A stretch of DNA of 54,066 nucleotides, from NCBI GenBank assembly GCA_014338005.1, contig QUBZ01000019.1, positions 1 through 54,066 of the forward strand, given 5' to 3'. The position numbers were made by a program, and so were the translations under genes. The notes beneath the pieces were generated by a model, which saw nothing but the letters and a program-made list of their open reading frames with translations, was not told the origin of the DNA and did no database searches. This stretch comes from Chloroflexota bacterium. Lineage in GTDB: Bacteria > Chloroflexota > Anaerolineae > Aggregatilineales > Phototrophicaceae. Positions 7,911-15,324 of the stretch are shown here, in pieces (the stretch's first letter is position 1; every line of letters starts with the position of its first letter).

Positions 7911-8678
7911 ATGATGCACCAACACGACTCACCCGGCGCGCGTTACGACAGCACACGCAAAGCCTGGGAAACCATCTGGGATAATGCTTCGGTCGAGGCC
8001 GAACTGGAGACGATGGCCTACGCCCGCGCGCGGCGGACGACGGCGCGTTACGCGGCTTACCTGCCAAAAACCGGCGTGATTCTGGAGGCCGGCAGCGGTC
8101 TTAGCGCGGCGGTTATCACGCTGCGGCGGCAGGGCTACCCGGTCATCGGGCTGGATTATGCCGAAAACGCGCTGCACATTTCGCGCCATTACGACCCGTC
8201 GCTGCCGCTGGCCGCCGGCGACGTTCACGCGCTGCCGTTTGGGGCGAACGCGCTGGATGCCTACCTGTCGTTCGGCGTGCTGGAACACTTCGAGCAGGGC
8301 ATGGGCGCGGCGCTGGCCGAAGCTTACCGCGTTCTTAAACCGGGTGGGGTGCTGGTGCTGACCATCCCCTACCCGAACGTGGTTCACCGGCTGGTTCACT
8401 GGCGGCGCGGCGGGCGTTTAAACGACGACGCTTTTTACGAAAGCACCTACACCCGCCGGGCGCTGTGCGATAACGCGGCTGCCGCCGGTTTTACGGTTGT
8501 CGAGGCTGTGCCGACCAGCCACGCTTTTACGCTGTGGGGGCTGGGCGGGCCGTTCCGGGGGCGCGGTTATTACCAGACCAGCGCGCTGGCCGACGTACTC
8601 GGCGGCGTGCTGCGCGTGGCGCTGCCCTGGGCGTTCAACTTCAGCACCCTGCTTATCGCCCGCAAGCCGGGGCGATAG
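7911..8678 (+). CDS. Class I SAM-dependent methyltransferase
   Basis: A ~255-residue protein with GVILEAGSGLSAAVITL (motif I), VIGLDYAENAL, and LDAYLSFGVLEHFEQGMGAAL followed by LKPGGVLVLTIPYPN. The 'FGVLEHF' and 'TIPYPN' motifs match Methyltransf_11/23 enzymes of glycan clusters. I take the ATG at 7911 (AGAAG just upstream) rather than the ATG at 7899. It is the last gene of the rightward cluster and converges with an ABC permease gene after a 1-bp gap, leaving no room for a terminator between them. Confidence 0.8.
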   Translation: MMHQHDSPGARYDSTRKAWETIWDNASVEAELETMAYARARRTTARYAAYLPKTGVILEAGSGLSAAVITLRRQGYPVIGLDYAENALHISRHYDPSLPLAAGDVHALPFGANALDAYLSFGVLEHFEQGMGAALAEAYRVLKPGGVLVLTIPYPNVVHRLVHWRRGGRLNDDAFYESTYTRRALCDNAAAAGFTVVEAVPTSHAFTLWGLGGPFRGRGYYQTSALADVLGGVLRVALPWAFNFSTLLIARKPGR

Positions 8679-8679
8679 G

Positions 8680-9627
8680 TCAGATTTTTTTGTCGGAGCG
8701 CGGGTCAAGCGCGTCACGCAGGCCGTCGCCCACGAAGTTGATGCTCATCACCGTCAGCACGATCATCAGGCCGGGGAAAATCCACAGCCAGGGCGCATCG
8801 TCAATATACCGGCGCGAGCCTTCCAGCAGATTGCCCCAGGTGGCCGTTGGCGGCTGTACCCCCACGCCCAGAAAACTGATGTACGCCTCCGACAGAATGG
8901 CGCTGGCGACGCCCAGCGTGGCGGCCACGATCACCGGCGCTAAGGTGTTCGGCAGGATATGCGCCAGGATGATGCGCCGGTGGGTGGCGCCGAGCGCCTG
9001 GGCCGCCATCACATATTCGGTTTCCCTAATGGACAGCACGGCGGAACGCACGATGCGCGCCAGATACATCCAGCTTGTCAGGCCGATAATCACCACGATC
9101 ACGATCACGCTGCCGCTGAAGGTGCGCCCTAAAAATTCCTGCTGGGGGATGCGCCCGCTGAAAAACTTCGCCATCACCAGCAGCAGCAGCAGCGAGGGGA
9201 TGCTTAACATCGCCTCGGTAAAACGCATCAGCAGCGAATCCACCACCCCGCCGAAATAGCCGGAAAACACGCCTATCGTCGTGCCGACCAGCACCGAAAC
9301 GGTCACGGCAGTGACGCCGATGAGCATGGAAATCTGCCCGCCGTAGATGATACGCGCCAGGATGTTGCGGCCAATCGTGTCTGTCCCCAGGGGGAACTCC
9401 GCATTGGGGGCTAACAGGCTGCGTTTGGTATCGTTGTAGTTGGCGTCGGCCTCGGAATACCACAGCGCGCCGAGAGTCACAAACAGCACGATAGCGATCA
9501 AAACCACCAGCCCCACCACCGCGACCCGATGGCGCAAAAAGCGGTTAAGCGTGCGCCGGGCGCGGGAATAATTGACGGTCGTCTGATCGTTTAAAGTGAT
9601 CGGTTTAGCCTGAGATGAAGTTGCCAT
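8680..9627 (-). CDS. ABC transporter permease, DppC/OppC type
   Basis: A 315-residue inner-membrane permease. It has a cytoplasmic N-terminus, TM1 (HRVAVVGLVVLIAIVLFVTL), a short OppC_N-like extracytoplasmic segment ending LGTDTIGRNILARI, then five further TM segments. The EAA loop reads EYVMAAQALGATHRRIILAHILPN, which contacts the ATPase. A GGGGA site precedes the ATG. It lies 9 bp downstream of the DppB-type gene in one operon with the binding protein. No ATP-binding subunit (DppD/F) is present in the window. Confidence 0.92.
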   Translation of the reverse strand: MATSSQAKPITLNDQTTVNYSRARRTLNRFLRHRVAVVGLVVLIAIVLFVTLGALWYSEADANYNDTKRSLLAPNAEFPLGTDTIGRNILARIIYGGQISMLIGVTAVTVSVLVGTTIGVFSGYFGGVVDSLLMRFTEAMLSIPSLLLLLVMAKFFSGRIPQQEFLGRTFSGSVIVIVVIIGLTSWMYLARIVRSAVLSIRETEYVMAAQALGATHRRIILAHILPNTLAPVIVAATLGVASAILSEAYISFLGVGVQPPTATWGNLLEGSRRYIDDAPWLWIFPGLMIVLTVMSINFVGDGLRDALDPRSDKKI

Positions 9628-9636
9628 CTTCGTCCC

Positions 9637-10656
9637 CTACGTGTACCGGATGCGCGGGTCGAGCCAGGTATATACAACGTCGGTCAGCAGTTGGAAGAAA
9701 ACCACCGCCACCGAAATCATCATCAGCAGCCCCATCAGCACCGGGTAATCGGAGCGCGTCAGGTGGTCAATGAACAGCCGCCCCATACCCGGCCAGGCGA
9801 AGATGGTTTCCGTCACCACCGCGCCGGCCAGCAAAAACGGCAAATCCAGGCCGATGAGCGTCACAATCGGTAGCGAGGCGTTTTTGAAGGCGTGGACGAA
9901 CAGCGTCCGCCGCTCCGATAAACCTTTTGCCCGCGCAGTGCGGATGTAATCCGAATTAATCACTTCCAGCATGGTGGAGCGAATGTAGCGGCTGTAGGTG
10001 GCGATGCTGATGAGCGAAATCGTCAGCACCGGCAGCACCAGATGCCGGGCGATCTGGTCGAAGGTGCGCCCTACCGTTGGGTCAAACATGCCGCTGATGG
10101 GCAGGTACGGCAGCCCCCACTGGCGAAAGCGCACGGCGAAGATATACATCAGCATCAGCCCCATCAGGAATACCGGGATGGAATAGGCCACGAACGAAAA
10201 CCCGGTCGCCACCGTATCCAGCAGGCTGTACTGCCGCACCGCCGAGATGACGCCGATGGTCAGCGAAACGATGATGATGACCACCTCCGCCGTACCCATC
10301 AAAATCAGCGTGTTCGGCATCCGCTCCCAGATCACTTCGATCACCGGCTGGCGCGTGACGAACGACGTGCCAAAATCGCCCCGGATAACACCCCGGCGTG
10401 TGCCGGTTTCGCCGGTTTCGTCGTTGACGACCATCCAATCGTTGCCCACCAGCCAGATGAAATACTGCATCAGCGGCGGCTGATCCAGCCCCATCTGGCG
10501 TTTCAGCCGTTCGCGGTCTTCGGCGCGGGGCGGCTGGCGTCCGCCCAGGGTCGCCAGCGGGTCGCCGGAAGCCTGCATCAACAAAAACAGCACGATGCTG
10601 ATAAAAAATAATAATGGGACTGCCTGAATCAGGCGGCGAATAATATATCGGGACAT
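9637..10656 (-). CDS. ABC transporter permease, DppB/OppB type
   Basis: A 339-residue permease starting MSRYIIRRLIQAVPLLFFIS, the standard DppB opening. The large periplasmic loop contains PRAEDRERLKRQMGLDQPPL and an insert around VVNDETGETGTRRGV. The EAA motif is NSDYIRTARAKGLSERRTLF, followed by HAFKNASLPIVTLIGLDLPF. It pairs with the DppC-type permease 9 bp downstream to form the membrane channel. Binding-protein partners of this class import di- or oligopeptides, but in several deep-branching thermophiles they import oligosaccharides. Confidence 0.92.
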   Translation of the reverse strand: MSRYIIRRLIQAVPLLFFISIVLFLLMQASGDPLATLGGRQPPRAEDRERLKRQMGLDQPPLMQYFIWLVGNDWMVVNDETGETGTRRGVIRGDFGTSFVTRQPVIEVIWERMPNTLILMGTAEVVIIIVSLTIGVISAVRQYSLLDTVATGFSFVAYSIPVFLMGLMLMYIFAVRFRQWGLPYLPISGMFDPTVGRTFDQIARHLVLPVLTISLISIATYSRYIRSTMLEVINSDYIRTARAKGLSERRTLFVHAFKNASLPIVTLIGLDLPFLLAGAVVTETIFAWPGMGRLFIDHLTRSDYPVLMGLLMMISVAVVFFQLLTDVVYTWLDPRIRYT

Positions 10657-10699
10657 GGGCTTTGCTCAAAAACGACTTGCTGTCGGCCAGGTATACATA

Positions 10700-10720
10700 G
10701 GGGCGGGTTTTTACCCGCCC
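10700..10720. repeat. GGGGCGGGT palindrome, copy 2
   Basis: GGGCGGGT (10701-10708) pairs with ACCCGCCC (10713-10720) around a T4 loop, with extra G and C residues outside. It lies between the binding-protein gene and the permease genes. It may attenuate readthrough, keeping permease expression below that of the binding protein; this is a common operon arrangement but is inference here. Confidence 0.65.
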
Positions 10721-10771
10721 CCCCAGATGCAGAAAGACGCTTAAAAGCGCCCTTCTACCCGCAGATACGTT

Positions 10772-12400
10772 TTACCCGGCCACGTCCCAGTTAACCACAT
10801 CGAAGAACGGCGTCGTGCCGTTAAGCCGGGCGTTCTGGACGCGGCTGCCGACGACCCAGATGTCGGCGTCGTACCAGGTGTTAATCCAGATATAGGAGTC
10901 GTAGATGAGCTTGTCAATCTGGTGATAGATGGCAACGCGCTCGTCGAAGTCGGTCGTCACCCGCGATTTGACGAACAGCTCGTCCAGGGCGGGGTCGCAG
11001 TAGTAGTTCCAGTTATTGCCAACCGGATTATCGTCGCTCGGAATCTGGTCGCACTGGAAGCGGTTGGTGTCGGGGTCGGGGAAGCCGCCGGGCGAGGACG
11101 ACCAGGTGGCGATGTCGTACTGGCCGGTGGCCGCTGGGCCGCCTTCGGCATAACCGTTAAAGAACACGTTCGATTCGTAGTTTTCAATCGAAATGCCGAT
11201 GCCGATTTCGCCAAGCTGCTGCTGCGCCAGCGCCTTCATATCCTGGCGAATCTGGCGGGTGGTGGAAACGAAACGCAGTTCCAGTTCCACGCCGTCCTTA
11301 TCGCGGATGCCGTTGCCGTTGGTGTCCACCCAGCCGGCCTCATCCAGCAGGGCTTTGGCCTGTTCGGGATCATACGGTACGGGCGGCAGGTCGGGATTGG
11401 CGTAGGGTGTCTGCTCCCAATAGCTGTGGCCGACCGGCAGCACGCCGCCCAGCAGGTCTTCCACCATGCTAAAGCGGTCGAAGCCCAGGGCGATGGCCTT
11501 ACGCACGCGCACGTCGGTCATGGCCGGGTGGGCGCGTTCGGGGCTGGCATTGAAGAACCAGCCTTCGTTGTAGCCCGACGGGATGAGGCGCACGTCCAGG
11601 CCGGCATCCTGCAAACGCGGCACGTCGCGCGGGTCAATGAACGTGCCGAGTTCGCTGTCGCCGGCTTCCAGACTGGCAACATAAGCCTGATCGTCGGGGA
11701 TGAAGGTCACGACCAGCGTTTCGATCTTGGGCGCGCCCATCGCAAAGCCGGGGTTGGGGGCGAAGCGCGCGAAGTTGCCGCGATCCCATTCCTGCAAGAC
11801 AAAAGCGCCGCTGCCGACGGTGGGGCTGCTGTTCCAGGCGGCGTTGTCCAGCGTGCCATCGGCTTCAAAAACCGGGCGCAGGATGTGTTCCGGGATAGGA
11901 CGCAGGCTGAGCTGCCCCGACCAGGGCGCGTAAGGCTCGGCAAATTTAATGACAACGGTGGTGGGGTCGGGCGCTTCGATGCTCTCGAATTGATCCCAGG
12001 GCGTGCGACCCAGCGGCGTGTTTTTGTCTGACATATACATATCGTAGGTGAATACAAAATCCGCCGAATCCAGCGGGTCGCCGTCCGACCAGGTGAGGCC
12101 GTCTTTCAGCTTAAGCGTGAAGGTCGTGCCGTCCTCGCTGATGCCGCCGTTGTCGGCGCTCGGAATTTCGCTGACCAGGATGGGGGTGAGTTGGTAGTTT
12201 TCATCAAATTCCCAGGTGGCCGCCAGGAACAACTGATAGGTGTACCCGGCGAAGGTCATAGTGGTGTACATCGGGTTCAGGCTGTCCGGCTCCTGCGGCC
12301 AGGAAACCGTCAGGGTTTTCCCCTGCGCGGCAGCCGGGGCAGCCAGGCCGACCATCAAGGCCAGCGCCGCCAGCAGGACAAAAACATATTTTCGGTTCAT
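10772..12400 (-). CDS. ABC transporter substrate-binding protein, SBP_bac_5 family
   Basis: A 542-residue exported solute-binding protein. The signal peptide is MNRKYVFVLLAALALMVGLA with cleavage after AAPAAAQ (type I, no lipobox Cys). The mature part begins with TLTVSWPQEPDSLNPM, the usual SBP_bac_5 opening, and contains LKDGLTWSDGDPLDSADFVF and VRKAIALGFDR. Without a lipid anchor it may be free or tethered by a partner. It is the first gene of the operon with the two permeases. Divergent placement beside a GH31 glycosidase and a kinase with a sugar-binding domain suggests that the ligand may be an oligosaccharide rather than a peptide; that is inference. Confidence 0.9.
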   Translation of the reverse strand: MNRKYVFVLLAALALMVGLAAPAAAQGKTLTVSWPQEPDSLNPMYTTMTFAGYTYQLFLAATWEFDENYQLTPILVSEIPSADNGGISEDGTTFTLKLKDGLTWSDGDPLDSADFVFTYDMYMSDKNTPLGRTPWDQFESIEAPDPTTVVIKFAEPYAPWSGQLSLRPIPEHILRPVFEADGTLDNAAWNSSPTVGSGAFVLQEWDRGNFARFAPNPGFAMGAPKIETLVVTFIPDDQAYVASLEAGDSELGTFIDPRDVPRLQDAGLDVRLIPSGYNEGWFFNASPERAHPAMTDVRVRKAIALGFDRFSMVEDLLGGVLPVGHSYWEQTPYANPDLPPVPYDPEQAKALLDEAGWVDTNGNGIRDKDGVELELRFVSTTRQIRQDMKALAQQQLGEIGIGISIENYESNVFFNGYAEGGPAATGQYDIATWSSSPGGFPDPDTNRFQCDQIPSDDNPVGNNWNYYCDPALDELFVKSRVTTDFDERVAIYHQIDKLIYDSYIWINTWYDADIWVVGSRVQNARLNGTTPFFDVVNWDVAG

Positions 12401-12522
12401 TTCCTCTTATTTCCTCCACACATAGATTTAAGTAAAAGCGCCACAGCGCATCGCCCCTGTATGATAACCGGTATGAACAAACTGGGCAACGAAACACCCC
12501 ACAGCAAAGGCGGCGCGCGTCT

Positions 12523-12535
12523 TGTAATGATTACA
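12523..12535. promoter_or_regulatory. TGTAAT-g-ATTACA palindrome between divergent transporter and GH31 genes
   Basis: A perfect 6-bp inverted repeat with a single central base lies in the 212-bp gap between the binding-protein start (12400) and the GH31 start (12613). The position fits an operator shared by the two divergent transcription units. No regulator gene is adjacent, and the assignment rests on symmetry and position alone. Confidence 0.3.
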
Positions 12536-12612
12536 CAAAAGCGATAAGCTGTGTTCAAATCTTCGCCGGGGCATCTGGTTTGAAGGCCCTTTCGCGCTCA
12601 GGGGTGTTTTCG

Positions 12613-15168
12613 ATGCGTTTCACGACTTTTGTTCAGAGTGCTATAACCGACTCCGCCCCGCATACGCTGGCCTTCGCCGGCGCGCGCGGCGAACATTTAA
12701 CGGTCACCGCCCTGGAACCGGACATCATACGTATCTGCCACTGGCCGGAAGGCCGCCCGCGCCTGAACCGGACATGGCTGGTGGTCGGCGCGGACGGCGA
12801 CGTGCCGCGCGAAGGCCGCCGCCGCGATGATCTGTCGCCGTTTTCGCTGCCGGGCTGGCAGCCGGTTGAAGCGCCGCCAGGGGTGATACGCCGGCGCACC
12901 GATACGCTTCAACTGGAAGTCGCGCCGGGTTCGTTTGCGCTGCGCTGGTTCGATGCCGGCGGGCGTTCGTTCGCCGCCGACCTGTCCGGGCGCGCCTACG
13001 CCTATGACTGGGCGGGGCGGGCGGTGATGCATTACCTGGAACGCCGCCCGGACGAACACTATTACGGCTGCGGCGAAAGCGCCGGCCCGCTGGACAAACA
13101 CGGTCGGCGGCTGCGGCTGGCCGCTGTAGACGCGCTCGGTTACGACGCCGCCCGCACCGACCCGCTCTACAAACACTGGCCGTTTTACATCACCTATGTG
13201 CCGGAACTACAGATCGCCTACGGCCTGTTTTACGACAATCTGGCCGAGGGTGTGTTTGACCTGGGGCAGGAGATCAACGGCATCTGGGGACGCTACCGGT
13301 ACTACCGCGCCGAGGACGGCGACCTGGATTATTACCTGATCTTCGGGCCGAGTATTGCCGAGGTGGTGGAAAAATTCGCCCGGCTGACCGGACGCCCGGC
13401 GCTGCCGCCGCGCTGGACGCTGGGGTATCTCGGCTCGACCATGTTGTATACCGAAATGCCGGATGCCCAGGCGCAGCTTGACGGTTTTATCGAAAAATGC
13501 CGCGCGCACGACATCCCCTGCGACCTGTTCCACCTGTCATCCGGTTACACCACCGACGCGGAGGGGCGGCGCAACGTTTTTACCTGGAATCAGGACAAAA
13601 TCCCCGACCCGCAGGCGCTGGTGGACGGTTTTCACCGGGCGGGTATTCGCCTGTCGGCCAACATCAAACCCTACCTGCTGGCGACCCACCCGCGTTATGA
13701 TGAGGCCGCCGCCCTGGGCGCGTTCGTCCACGATGCCGAGCGGGACGCGCCGCTGGTGCATCAAAGCTGGAGCGCCGGTTTGAACCAGAGCGCCGACGCT
13801 TCGTACCTGGATTTTACCGGCGCGGGTTTCGACTGGTGGAAAAGGCAGATCAGCGAAACGCTGCTGGCCTACGATATAGACGGCCTGTGGAACGACAACA
13901 ACGAGTTTGAAATCCCGGACGATGAAGCGCGTTTTGATGGCATGGGCGAGCCGCTGCGCGCCGGGCTGGGCCGCCCGCTGCAAACGCTGCTGATGGCGCG
14001 CGCGTCTTACGAAGCCCTGCGGGAGGCGCGCCCGAATGAACGCCCTTATCTGATTTCCCGGTCGGGCTGCCCCGGCCTTCAGCGGTACGCGCAAACCTGG
14101 TCGGGCGATAACAGCACCGCCTGGGACACGCTGCGGTATAACATCCCGATGGGCCTCAGCCTGAGTCTGTCGGGAATGCCCAACACCGGCCATGATGTCG
14201 GCGGCTTTTTCGGCACGCCGCCCGACCGCGAGCTGTTCGTGCGCTGGATTCAATGCGGGCTGGTTCACCCGCGTTTCACCATTCATTCGGTCGGTTTAAA
14301 CACGGCCACCGAACCCTGGATGTACCCGGACATCCTGCCGCTGGTGCGCGACCTGTTCCGTTTTCGCTACCGGCTGATTCCGTACCTGTACACGCTGCTG
14401 TTCCGGGCGGCGCAGACGGGCGCGCCGGTCATCCGGCCCACCGTCTACCACTTCCCGGACGACCCGCGCACGCACACCGAATCGTTCGACCTGATGCTGG
14501 GGCCGGGGCTGCTGGCCGCGCCGGTGCTGGAAGCGGGCGCGCGCCGCCGGGCGGTGTACCTGCCAATTATCGCACACAATTTCAACCCCTATTCCCCCGC
14601 CCCCCTTTCCTCCCTGGAGGGACTTCCTCCGGTCGCCGCACACGGAGAAAGGGAGAGCAAGAGTCTTTTAAGCCCCCTCCCTGAATTCGGGGAGGGGGTT
14701 CGGGGGTGGGGTCAACAGGCACATGAAAATGGCGGGGACTGGTGTGACTTTTATTCCGGCGCGTGGTTCGCCAGTGGGCAGACCATCGAGGCCGACGCGC
14801 CGCTGGAGCGCCTGCCGCTGTTCGCGCCCGCCGGGGCGCTCATTCCGCTGGCGGGCGAGGCTGACCCCACCCGCCGCGAGGTGTACGTGTTCCCGCATCC
14901 GGGGACGGGGCGGGGCGTTTTTGCGCTGGTCGAGGATGACGGCGTGAGCCTGGATTACCGGCACGGCCAGTATGCCGAGGTGCTGCTCGAAGCCCTGGCC
15001 GGACCGGAACGCATCACCTTCAGCGCCCGCCGGACGCAGGACGGTTATACGCTGCCGTATGCCGAGGTCGAATTCGTGCTGCCGCCGGGGGAAAAACGCC
15101 CGGCTGCGGGCGGTGTGGAAACAGAACGCCCCGACGGACGCCGGGGTGTGGTGGTGACGGTGGTGTAA
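12613..15168 (+). CDS. GH31 family alpha-glucosidase/xylosidase-like glycosidase
   Basis: An ~851-residue glycoside hydrolase of family 31. The N-terminal beta domain contains the galactose-mutarotase-like part (HYYGCGESAGPLD), followed by the (beta/alpha)8 barrel. The nucleophile is the Asp in DGLWNDNNEFE (residue ~428), and the acid/base is the Asp in WSGDNSTAWDTL (residue ~499). SGMPNTGHDVGGFFG is also typical. No signal peptide is visible, so it probably acts in the cytoplasm on imported oligosaccharides. The start at 12613 has AGGGGTG upstream. The C-terminal beta domain carries a ~50-residue in-frame insertion between AVYLP and GGDWCDFYSG, derived from a repeat element (14584-14713). 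The residues around it are normal for the family. Confidence 0.9.
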   Translation: MRFTTFVQSAITDSAPHTLAFAGARGEHLTVTALEPDIIRICHWPEGRPRLNRTWLVVGADGDVPREGRRRDDLSPFSLPGWQPVEAPPGVIRRRTDTLQLEVAPGSFALRWFDAGGRSFAADLSGRAYAYDWAGRAVMHYLERRPDEHYYGCGESAGPLDKHGRRLRLAAVDALGYDAARTDPLYKHWPFYITYVPELQIAYGLFYDNLAEGVFDLGQEINGIWGRYRYYRAEDGDLDYYLIFGPSIAEVVEKFARLTGRPALPPRWTLGYLGSTMLYTEMPDAQAQLDGFIEKCRAHDIPCDLFHLSSGYTTDAEGRRNVFTWNQDKIPDPQALVDGFHRAGIRLSANIKPYLLATHPRYDEAAALGAFVHDAERDAPLVHQSWSAGLNQSADASYLDFTGAGFDWWKRQISETLLAYDIDGLWNDNNEFEIPDDEARFDGMGEPLRAGLGRPLQTLLMARASYEALREARPNERPYLISRSGCPGLQRYAQTWSGDNSTAWDTLRYNIPMGLSLSLSGMPNTGHDVGGFFGTPPDRELFVRWIQCGLVHPRFTIHSVGLNTATEPWMYPDILPLVRDLFRFRYRLIPYLYTLLFRAAQTGAPVIRPTVYHFPDDPRTHTESFDLMLGPGLLAAPVLEAGARRRAVYLPIIAHNFNPYSPAPLSSLEGLPPVAAHGERESKSLLSPLPEFGEGVRGWGQQAHENGGDWCDFYSGAWFASGQTIEADAPLERLPLFAPAGALIPLAGEADPTRREVYVFPHPGTGRGVFALVEDDGVSLDYRHGQYAEVLLEALAGPERITFSARRTQDGYTLPYAEVEFVLPPGEKRPAAGGVETERPDGRRGVVVTVV
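14584..14713 (+). repeat. ~130-bp repeat inserted in frame within the GH31 gene
   Basis: This stretch is closely similar to the reverse complement of 36333-36464. Shared landmarks, in order, are AACCCCTAT, a C-rich run, GGGACTTCCTCCGGTCGCCG, GGAGAAAGGG, AGAGTCTTT, a CCCCCTCCC/GGGAGGGGG hairpin (14673-14698) and GGGGGTGGGGTC. Here it is translated as a Pro/Ser/Gly-rich loop with no stop. The other copy is intergenic. The terminal repeats visible around the second copy are not recognisable here. Confidence 0.8.
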
Positions 15169-15175
15169 TCAGGGG

Positions 15176-15310
15176 GATTGCCAGTTCTGCTCTAAAGGTT
15201 CCCCTCCCCTAAATTCCCTCCCCACAAAATGGAGAGGGGACTTAAAAGCCTGTTGTGGCCTGTTTTGACCCCCTCTCCAAAATTTGGGCAGGGGGAGGGG
15301 ACTGGCAATC
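15176..15310. repeat. 135-bp MITE-like element with 10-bp terminal inverted repeats
   Basis: GATTGCCAGT (15176-15185) and its exact reverse complement (15301-15310) bound a segment full of CCCCTCCCC and GGGGGAGGGG blocks. It lies between the convergent GH31 and kinase stop codons, 7 bp after one and 14 bp before the other. As RNA it could fold from either strand and serve as a two-way terminator. No clear target duplication is seen. Confidence 0.55.
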
Positions 15311-15324
15311 ACCGTCGTATAAAA

